Shown here: piece after piece, positions 1-5,135 of the stretch
How the letters are laid out: each line of letters begins with the position of its first letter
Numbering within the stretch: the first letter of the stretch is position 1
Origin: an uncultured Peptococcaceae bacterium
GTDB lineage: Bacteria > Bacillota > Peptococcia > Peptococcales > Peptococcaceae
NCBI GenBank assembly: GCA_900553245.1
Contig: USCP01000141.1
Coordinates: forward strand, 1-5,135
Length of the DNA stretch: 5,135 nt
Direction of reading: 5' to 3'
The notes under the pieces: generated by a model
The model's input: only the letters and a program-made list of their open reading frames with translations
The model's database searches: none
What the model was told of the DNA's origin: nothing
Position numbers and translations under genes: made by a program

Positions 1-50
1 TGAGCTGTATCATTCTAAGGTGTTGCACTTGACTTGACAATTCGCCGCCT

Positions 51-91
51 AAAAAAACGTCTGATTTCTCTTTGGAAATCAGACGTTTTTT
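51..91. terminator. Intrinsic, bidirectional-looking terminator after marR
   Basis: An 11-bp perfect stem (58-68 pairing with 75-85, core CGTCTGATTTC) encloses a 6-nt loop (69-74). It is flanked by seven A residues (51-57) on the left and six T residues (86-91) on the right. On the minus strand the A run becomes the U tract following the hairpin, so it terminates the acc-acyl-CoA synthetase-marR unit. The opposite arm gives a U tract on the plus strand, so it could also stop transcription arriving from the left. The hairpin starts one base after the marR stop codon. The stem and tracts are directly visible; bidirectional function is inferred. Confidence 0.93.
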
Positions 92-92
92 C

Positions 93-572
93 TTATTTCA
101 TAAAATGGTCCATGTTATTGATCATCTGTTTAAAGACACGATAAAACACTTCCACATCTTCTGGTGGGATGCCTTTGGTAATGACCGCAGAAACCTTCGA
201 GGCGACACGGCTTACCACGCCGGCCAATTCAATGCCTCTTTCGGTAAGCTGTACTTTTGAGCGCCAGCGGCTCTTTACATCGTCTTCTTCATGCTGTGCA
301 TAGCCTTTTTCCACCAGGTAATCCACCGCACGGGATGTCGCAGCCTTGTCGTCATAGCAAAGTGCAGCCAATTCGGTCACTGTCAAGCCTTCCGGATGCT
401 CTCCCAAAAAATAAAGGCACATCACATGAGGCTCACGAATGCCAAAAGACGCATAGAGTTCTGTTTGTTGTCGTTTGATTTTTTTCAACTTCTTATAGGC
501 AGAGGCCACAGAAGTGGTAAATTCTGTAATACGTTCCTGCATCGTCACTCGTCCCTTTTGAATTTGTTCCAT
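93..572 (-). CDS. MarR-family winged-helix transcriptional regulator
   Basis: This gene encodes a 159-residue cytoplasmic DNA-binding protein of usual MarR length. Residues about 12-58 are helical and should form part of the dimer interface. The winged helix-turn-helix spans about 62-90 (LTVTELAALCYDDKAATSRA, then VDYLVEKGY), followed by the wing at about 92-110 (EEDDVKSRWRSKVQLTERG). The C-terminal helix at about 135-158 completes the dimerisation domain. The start at 572 is chosen over an ATG at 578 because AAGGAG (579-584) directly abuts the 578 ATG but sits 6 nt from the 572 ATG; a third in-frame ATG at 542 has a weaker upstream GGGA. The gene is last in the operon, 76 nt after the acyl-CoA synthetase gene. 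MarR proteins bind palindromic operators and often respond to small ligands. FabT of streptococci is a MarR-type repressor of fatty acid synthesis genes, so a similar role is a reasonable inference from context. The ligand and targets cannot be read from the sequence. Confidence 0.93.
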   Translation of the reverse strand: MEQIQKGRVTMQERITEFTTSVASAYKKLKKIKRQQTELYASFGIREPHVMCLYFLGEHPEGLTVTELAALCYDDKAATSRAVDYLVEKGYAQHEEDDVKSRWRSKVQLTERGIELAGVVSRVASKVSAVITKGIPPEDVEVFYRVFKQMINNMDHFMK

Positions 573-648
573 CAACATCTCCTTAAATGTAACATGGTTT
601 TATACACAAAGCAACATAAGCACACGTATTTCTTTTCTATTGTAGTGC
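573..648 (-). other. Intergenic gap between the acyl-CoA synthetase gene and marR
   Basis: This 76-bp AT-rich gap is the only sizeable gap in the operon. It contains no hairpin with a U tract, so read-through into marR is likely. A TATAAA (599-604, minus strand) could be a -10 box, but no TTGACA-like -35 lies 16-18 nt upstream of it. A small odd-centred palindrome, ATGTAACAT (587-595), lies just upstream of the ribosome binding site. A weak internal promoter or operator is possible but not demonstrated. Confidence 0.3.
579..584 (-). promoter_or_regulatory. Ribosome binding site deciding the marR start
   Basis: The minus strand reads AAGGAG followed by ATGTTGATG. The first ATG (578) touches the Shine-Dalgarno sequence and is too close for normal initiation. 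The second (572) has a 6-nt spacer, so 572 is the likely start and the protein begins MEQIQKG. Confidence 0.8.
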
Positions 649-2298
649 TTATAGGGCAGCATGATGTTGACGTTGCTCTGCCTTTTTGATTTTGCCACTA
701 ATGGTTTTTGACATATCATCTAGGATTTCAACGTTGCGAATCCACTTATACTCAGCAAGCTGACCGTTGCAATAATCACGAATTTCCAGTTCCAATTTGC
801 GAGAGGATTCATAGCCCGGTGCTAAGGTTACCATGGCCTTGATGGCTTGTCCGCGCAAACGATCCGGAATGCCAATGACGCTACATTCCATGACCGCAGG
901 ATGGGTCATGAGGACGTTTTCAATTTCATAAGGGCCAATGCGGAAGCCACCGCTTTTAATAATATCATCAAAACGACCATGAAACCAATAGTAACCATCC
1001 TCATCCTTATAGACAGCGTCACCGGTATGGTAAACACCGCCACGCCAAGCGTTGCGATAGCGTTCCTCATCGTCAAGATAGCCACAGAAAATGCCAATTG
1101 GGCGCTTGCCATCTTTTGGCACCACACAGACCTCGCCAATTTGACCATCCGGGGTCAGACTGCCGTCTTTGCTACGAAGTTCAATGGTATAAAGAGGGGA
1201 TGGCAATCCAAGGGCACTGTCTTTGGCAGGCTTGCCGATAAAGTTTGCAATAAGCAGGGTGGTTTCGGTTTGTCCATAGCCTTCCATAATGTCAAGACCG
1301 GTGGCTTCTTTAAATTTAGTAAACACATCCGTACTCAGGTATTCACCGGCAGTTCCAACATGCTCCAAGCAAGGGAAGTCGGTGGTGCCTTTACGGGTCA
1401 TATAGCGGTAAATGGTTGGTGGCGCACAGAAAGAGGTGACACCGTATTTATTGATCACTGCTGCCATTTGGCGTGGTTCAAAGTTGTCAAAGTCATAGAC
1501 CATCACCGCACACTCATTAAGCCATTGTCCATAGAGCTTTCCCCAAGAGGCTTTCGCCCAACCGGTTTCAGATACGGTAAAGTGCAAACCGCCGTCTTTG
1601 ACGCCCTGCCAATATTTGGCTGTGACATAGTGAGCAAGAGGATAGGAAAAGTCATGAATAACCCCCTTTGGATAGCCTGAGGTGCCTGAGGTAAAATAAA
1701 TCACCATCGGATCGCCAGCAAGGGTCTCTTGGCGTTCTAGGTGAACAGAGGCGCTTGCCATGGCGGTGGTCAAGCACGCGAAGCCTTCGACGCCTTCCTT
1801 TACCGTCCAGAGTTTGCATGGACATTCTTCCGCAAGCACCGCCGCCGCTTCACGTACCCGTTCCGGTACATGGTTTTGAGTGGTACAGACCACCGCCTTG
1901 ACCTTAGCAGCACGCATACGGTAAATAAAGTCTTCGGTGGTGAGCATGTGGGTCACCGGAATCATGACCGCACCGATTTTATGACAGGCAATAGCAAGCA
2001 TCCAATATTCATAATGACGCTTGAGGGCCAAAATCACACGATCCCCACGGCCGATGCCGTTTTCAAGCAACACATTCGCAGCGCGATTGCTCTCATCGCG
2101 AATGTCGTCAAAGCTAAAAATATGTTCTTCATTTTCGATATTGCACCATACCAAGGCACGCTTATCCGGCGTTTTTTCAGCAATAGCATCCACCACATCA
2201 TAGCCAAAGTTGAAATTGTCAGGATAATGAATGTCAATATCCACCAAGCAGCCTTGATCATCTATGCTTTCAGTATAAAACTGTTCGTAAATACTCAT
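649..2298 (-). CDS. AMP-forming acyl-CoA synthetase, medium-chain (MACS) type
   Basis: This 549-residue enzyme of the ANL (adenylate-forming) superfamily should activate a carboxylic acid with ATP to an acyl-adenylate and transfer it to CoA in the cytoplasm. The ATP/AMP-binding loop YFTSGTSGYPKG is at 201-212. The adenine/acyl-pocket stretch CAPPTIYRYM is at 291-300, and the EGYGQTET motif is at 339-346. The ribose-binding TGD is at 425-427. The hinge GRFDDIIKSGGFRIGPYE is at 441-458, and the C-terminal catalytic lysine lies in KTISGKIKK (K536). The motifs TGWAKASWGKLYGQWL (245-260) and GLPSPLY (364-370) resemble the MACS/acetyl-CoA synthetase-like branch more than long-chain FadD. All key residues are present and length is normal for the family. 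The ATG overlaps the accA stop (ATGA) and is preceded by GAGGAAA, indicating translational coupling. The exact substrate (medium, branched-chain or aromatic acid) cannot be read from the sequence. Confidence 0.93.
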   Translation of the reverse strand: MSIYEQFYTESIDDQGCLVDIDIHYPDNFNFGYDVVDAIAEKTPDKRALVWCNIENEEHIFSFDDIRDESNRAANVLLENGIGRGDRVILALKRHYEYWMLAIACHKIGAVMIPVTHMLTTEDFIYRMRAAKVKAVVCTTQNHVPERVREAAAVLAEECPCKLWTVKEGVEGFACLTTAMASASVHLERQETLAGDPMVIYFTSGTSGYPKGVIHDFSYPLAHYVTAKYWQGVKDGGLHFTVSETGWAKASWGKLYGQWLNECAVMVYDFDNFEPRQMAAVINKYGVTSFCAPPTIYRYMTRKGTTDFPCLEHVGTAGEYLSTDVFTKFKEATGLDIMEGYGQTETTLLIANFIGKPAKDSALGLPSPLYTIELRSKDGSLTPDGQIGEVCVVPKDGKRPIGIFCGYLDDEERYRNAWRGGVYHTGDAVYKDEDGYYWFHGRFDDIIKSGGFRIGPYEIENVLMTHPAVMECSVIGIPDRLRGQAIKAMVTLAPGYESSRKLELEIRDYCNGQLAEYKWIRNVEILDDMSKTISGKIKKAEQRQHHAAL

Positions 2299-3089
2299 CG
2301 TTTTTCCTCAATGCCGCTCAATCCAAATGCTCTAAAACGGCGATATCTATTAGCGGTTAAATCCTTTTCTTGACGCAACGCCTGCACTTCTTGGATGAGG
2401 GCGCGTTCTAAATCTTTATAAAAAATACGCGACCCAAGGTCCTTTTCGGAGATAATGCGTTCCGCAAAACCAAACGCAAGGGCGTCCTCAGCGGTGAGTT
2501 TGAGGCTATCAGCGGCAACATCTGCTTTTGCCGCATCCTTCCAAAGAATGCTTGCACAGCCTTCCGGACTAATGACGGAATAGACCGCATTTTCAAGCAT
2601 CCACACACGGTCCGCAACCCCCAGCGCCAAGGCACCACCGCTTCCGCCTTCACCGATAAAGACAGAAATAATCGGGACATTTAAGTTCATCATGCCAACA
2701 AGATTATCGGCAATCGCTGCCCCTTGTCCGCGTTCTTCGGCGCCAATGCCACAATAGGCACCGGCAGTATCTACGAAGCAAATAATCGGACGATGAAATT
2801 TATCGGCCTGACGCATCAATCTGAGGGCCTTGCGATAACCTTCCGGATGAGGAGCCCCGGAAGAACGAGCATTGCGTTCCTTAATGCTATGTCCCTTTTC
2901 GATGGCAATCACCGTGACCGGTGTGCGATCCAAATAGGCAACCCCACCAACAACAGCGGCATCATCCGCATAGGTACGGTCTCCGTGAAGTTCAAAAAAA
3001 TCGTTGAAGATGGCATTGATATAATCCAGTCCCGTAGGACGCTTGCTCCCGCGAGCAATCTTTACACTGTCAAAGGCAAATTTACTCAC
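2295..3089 (-). CDS. accA: Acetyl-CoA carboxylase carboxyltransferase, alpha subunit
   Basis: AccA pairs with AccD to form the carboxyltransferase, which moves the carboxyl group from carboxybiotin to acetyl-CoA to give malonyl-CoA. The 264-residue protein carries the family signatures in order: PTGLDYINAIFNDFFELHGDR (18-38), GAPHPEGYRKALRLM (78-92), FVDTAGAYCGIGAEERGQG (105-123), the oxyanion-hole loop GEGGSGGALALG (146-157) and YSVISPEGCASILWKDA (170-186). It is about 55 residues shorter than E. coli AccA because the N-terminal helical extension is missing, as in many Bacillota. The start is GTG, which overlaps the accD stop in GTGA and has GGGGAGGG (3097-3104) 7 nt upstream. The tail RYRRFRAFG near 248-256 is typical of the family. 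The stop overlaps the start of the acyl-CoA synthetase gene. Function is secure. Confidence 0.97.
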   Translation of the reverse strand: MSKFAFDSVKIARGSKRPTGLDYINAIFNDFFELHGDRTYADDAAVVGGVAYLDRTPVTVIAIEKGHSIKERNARSSGAPHPEGYRKALRLMRQADKFHRPIICFVDTAGAYCGIGAEERGQGAAIADNLVGMMNLNVPIISVFIGEGGSGGALALGVADRVWMLENAVYSVISPEGCASILWKDAAKADVAADSLKLTAEDALAFGFAERIISEKDLGSRIFYKDLERALIQEVQALRQEKDLTANRYRRFRAFGLSGIEEKR

Positions 3090-3946
3090 TCTACCACCCT
3101 CCCCGAATGAATGTACAATAATCGTGCAATACGTTGACGTTGCGCCTTACGTTCAACGATGGCATCCACAAAGCCGTGTTCCAACAAAAATTCCGCCGTT
3201 TGAAAGCCCTTTGGCAGGCTCTTGCGTGTGGTTTGTTCAATCACACGGGCACCGGCAAAGCCGACAATCGCGCCCGGTTCAGCTAAGATAATATCACCCT
3301 CCATGGCAAAGCTCGCAGTCACACCGCCGAGGGTCGGGCCGGTCAATACCGGCATATAAAGCAGACCGGCTTGGCTATGACGCATCACAGCACCACTTAC
3401 TTTGGCCATTTGCATGAGGGAAAAGAGTCCTTCTTGCATGCGTGCGCCACCGGATACGGTGAACCCCACCACCGGCAAATGATGGTCGGTCGCATATTCA
3501 AAAAGAAGCGTCAGTCGTTCGCCCACAGCGGCCCCCATACTGCCCATCATGAACTTCCCTTCCATGACAAATAGGCAGCAGCTTATGCCGCCAATGGAAC
3601 AGGTGCCACATACGACGGCTTCATTTTCTCCGGCACCGGTATTCGCTTTTTCCAGTTTTTTGTTATAACCGGGAAACGCCAGCGGGTCTTTGGATACAAT
3701 ATTATCGAAAAGTTCTTGGAAACTGTGTCGGTCTGCCACAAGTCGAATACGTTCACGGGCAGAAAGTGGAAAATGATAGCCACAGTGCGGACAACAATAC
3801 AAGGTGTTTTCCAACACATCTTTCGGATAGGAACGATGACAGTTGACACATGAAACTTCTTCTTTTTCTGCTGCGGTATCGCTTAAGCTACGACCGCCGG
3901 CTTCGAGTTCGTTATTAGGGGTGCGTTTAAATTTCAAAAAGGCCAT
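3086..3946 (-). CDS. accD: Acetyl-CoA carboxylase carboxyltransferase, beta subunit
   Basis: AccD is the zinc-binding partner of AccA in the acetyl-CoA carboxylase carboxyltransferase. The 286-residue protein has an N-terminal four-cysteine zinc ribbon (C33-x2-C36-x15-C52-x2-C55), with the same spacing as E. coli AccD; C51 is an extra neighbouring cysteine. The crotonase-like carboxyltransferase fold follows, with GKFMMGSMGAAVGE (130-143), the SGGARMQEG loop (165-173) and GPTLGGVTASFAMEGD (203-218), then AEPGAIVGFAGARVIEQT (222-239). Length is close to the roughly 300 residues usual for the family. The ATG lies 4 nt after the accC stop, and its GGAAGGAC ribosome binding site lies inside the last codons of accC. 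The 3' end overlaps accA by 4 nt, which fits balanced synthesis of the alpha2beta2 complex. Confidence 0.97.
   Translation of the reverse strand: MAFLKFKRTPNNELEAGGRSLSDTAAEKEEVSCVNCHRSYPKDVLENTLYCCPHCGYHFPLSARERIRLVADRHSFQELFDNIVSKDPLAFPGYNKKLEKANTGAGENEAVVCGTCSIGGISCCLFVMEGKFMMGSMGAAVGERLTLLFEYATDHHLPVVGFTVSGGARMQEGLFSLMQMAKVSGAVMRHSQAGLLYMPVLTGPTLGGVTASFAMEGDIILAEPGAIVGFAGARVIEQTTRKSLPKGFQTAEFLLEHGFVDAIVERKAQRQRIARLLYIHSGRVVE
3097..3104 (-). promoter_or_regulatory. Ribosome binding site for the GTG start of accA
   Basis: The minus strand reads GGGGAGGG, then GTGGTAGA and the GTG start at 3089. The core GGAGG is 8 nt from the start codon. This strong site supports initiation at GTG overlapping the accD stop, rather than at a downstream ATG. 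Confidence 0.75.
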
Positions 3947-3950
3947 CTAA

Positions 3951-5135
3951 TCACCGTCCTTCCATAAATCTTAAATCGTAAGTGCCCAACACAAAATCCT
4001 GCTCACTGATGAGTGAAAGTTGCTCTTCAATATTTGTTTCAACACCTTCAATAACAAGCTCGCAAAGCGCCGCACGCATTTTGCGCACGGCTTCCTCACG
4101 ATCTGCGGCCCAAACAATCAGCTTACCCAGGAGGGAATCATAGTAAGGGGTAATGCTGCAATCCTGTACAAGAAAGGTATCAAATCGTACAAAAGGGCCG
4201 CCTGGCACGTGCAATTGGGTGATGGTGCCGGTAGAACGGGCGTTGATGCGACATTCAATACAAGCACCACGCAACATCACATCTTCTTGATGCAACTGAA
4301 GCGGAATCCCTGCCACCACGCGAATCTGCCATTTTACCAAATCCACGCCGCTAAGCATCTCGGTCACACCATGCTCTACTTGCAGACGTAAATTCATTTC
4401 CATAAACCAAAAATGTCCGTCTTGGTCCAATAAAAATTCTAAGGTCCCAAGCCCTACATAGTGAATTGCACGCACGGCATCACAAATTTTTTCAACAAGC
4501 GCCTCACGGCCTTCCACCGTCACAGCAGGCGATGGGGCTTCCTCAATGAGCTTTTGATGACGAAGTTGCACGGAACAATCACGTTCACCCAGGCATACGA
4601 CATTGCCAAATTCATCGGCAATAATTTGAAACTCGACGTGACGCGCCGGATAAACACATTTTTCAAGATACAACGCGCCGTCGCCAAAGGCTGCGCGACT
4701 TTCAGCCACAGCAGTGGCATAAACTTGCGCCAGCATGTCTGCACCGGTGACCATACGAATACCGCGACCACCGCCACCGGAGCGCGCCTTGAGCATCACT
4801 GGATAACCGATGCGTTCCGCCGCCTCCAGCGCTTCTTCAAGACTTTCCAATGCTTCGGTGCCTGGAATGGTTGGTAATCCGGCATCTTGCATCATCGCCT
4901 TGATTTTCGCCTTATCACTTAACGCCTGCATGGTCTTTGCGGGTGCGCCGATAAAGACCAAGTCGTTTTCTTCGCAAAGGGCCGCAAAATGATCGTTTTC
5001 AGATAAAAAGCCGTAGCCCGGATGAATGGCCACCGCCCCGGTTGCCAATGCGGCGCTGATGATTCTGTTTTCATTAAGGTAGCTGTCACTACCGGCGGAG
5101 GGGCCCATACATATTTGTTCTTCAGAAACGTCAAA
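3951..5135 (-). CDS. accC: Acetyl-CoA carboxylase, biotin carboxylase subunit (5' end missing)
   Basis: AccC uses ATP and bicarbonate to carboxylate biotin on the carrier protein AccB. The frame stays open to the right edge, giving 394 visible residues beginning FDVSEEQICMGP. By comparison with E. coli AccC about 40-45 N-terminal residues lie outside the window, so the Met at 5108 is internal. Visible residues include HPGYGFLSEN (38-47), the ATP-grasp glycine loop KARSGGGGRGIRMV (116-129), HVEFQ (166-170) and HQKLIEEAPSP (193-203). EMNLRLQVEHGVTEM (246-260) and ECRINA (294-299) follow. The counterparts of E. coli K238, E276, E288, N290, R292, E296 and R338 are all present. Two departures stand out: the loop after ECRINA is about 7 residues shorter than in E. 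coli, and the usual MNTR..VEHPVTE reads MNLR..VEHGVTE. The stop is 4 nt before accD. Upstream neighbours are probably accB and fab genes, as in related operons (inference). Confidence 0.96.
   Translation of the reverse strand, partial: FDVSEEQICMGPSAGSDSYLNENRIISAALATGAVAIHPGYGFLSENDHFAALCEENDLVFIGAPAKTMQALSDKAKIKAMMQDAGLPTIPGTEALESLEEALEAAERIGYPVMLKARSGGGGRGIRMVTGADMLAQVYATAVAESRAAFGDGALYLEKCVYPARHVEFQIIADEFGNVVCLGERDCSVQLRHQKLIEEAPSPAVTVEGREALVEKICDAVRAIHYVGLGTLEFLLDQDGHFWFMEMNLRLQVEHGVTEMLSGVDLVKWQIRVVAGIPLQLHQEDVMLRGACIECRINARSTGTITQLHVPGGPFVRFDTFLVQDCSITPYYDSLLGKLIVWAADREEAVRKMRAALCELVIEGVETNIEEQLSLISEQDFVLGTYDLRFMEGR

Noticed and set aside
34..39. Perfect TTGACA on the plus strand, a possible -35 box
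   Set aside because: At 17 nt spacing the -10 position is ACGTCT inside the terminator stem, with no TATAAT-like match, and no plus-strand gene follows.
576..578. ATG at 578 as the marR start
   Set aside because: It directly abuts the AAGGAG ribosome binding site with no spacer; the ATG at 572 has the normal 6-nt spacing.
601..630. Possible longer inverted repeat (ATACACAAAGC ... GCACACGTAT) as a MarR operator
   Set aside because: Only the outer GTAT/ATAC and GC bases pair consistently; the interior mismatches make it indistinguishable from chance in AT-rich sequence.
847..1680. 277-codon plus-strand open frame inside the acyl-CoA synthetase gene
   Set aside because: It lies wholly antisense to a gene with complete family motifs; its translation shows no recognisable domain and reads as a mirror of the real gene.
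1741..2373. 210-codon plus-strand open frame across the accA/acyl-CoA synthetase junction
   Set aside because: It is antisense to two well-supported genes, with no convincing ribosome binding site or recognisable domain.
5106..5108. ATG at 5108 as the accC start
   Set aside because: The frame remains open upstream to the window edge and the residues before it (SEEQIC) match the conserved region before the family's IGP motif, so the methionine is internal.

Overview
The window reads as ordinary chromosomal housekeeping DNA from a Gram-positive-type anaerobe, most likely Bacillota (Clostridia or Negativicutes-like). The reasons are the clustered accC-accD-accA order, a short AccA without the long N-terminal extension of the E. 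coli protein, strong AAGGAG/GGAGG ribosome binding sites and mid-range GC. I cannot resolve genus from the sequence.

All five genes lie on the minus strand and are transcribed from right to left. The order is accC (5' end cut off by the right edge), accD, accA, an AMP-forming acyl-CoA synthetase of the medium-chain (MACS) type, and a MarR-family regulator. The first four are packed as tightly as possible: accC and accD are 4 nt apart, accD/accA overlap in GTGA, and accA/acyl-CoA synthetase overlap in ATGA. A 76-nt gap precedes marR. A strong, symmetrical hairpin terminator at 51-91 begins one base past the marR stop codon and closes the unit. The first 50 bases hold nothing I can support.

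Functionally, AccC (biotin carboxylase) with AccD and AccA (carboxyltransferase beta and alpha) make three of the four acetyl-CoA carboxylase subunits, which form malonyl-CoA, the committed step of type II fatty acid synthesis. The biotin carrier AccB and the fab genes are presumably upstream, outside the window. The acyl-CoA synthetase would activate free carboxylic or fatty acids to acyl-CoAs. The MarR protein is a plausible local regulator of lipid synthesis, by analogy to FabT. The less routine points are the translational coupling of an acyl-CoA synthetase to the acc genes, the regulator at the distal end of the operon, and a shortened loop in AccC just after a catalytic arginine. I see no mobile element, CRISPR array, RNA gene or evident novel system.
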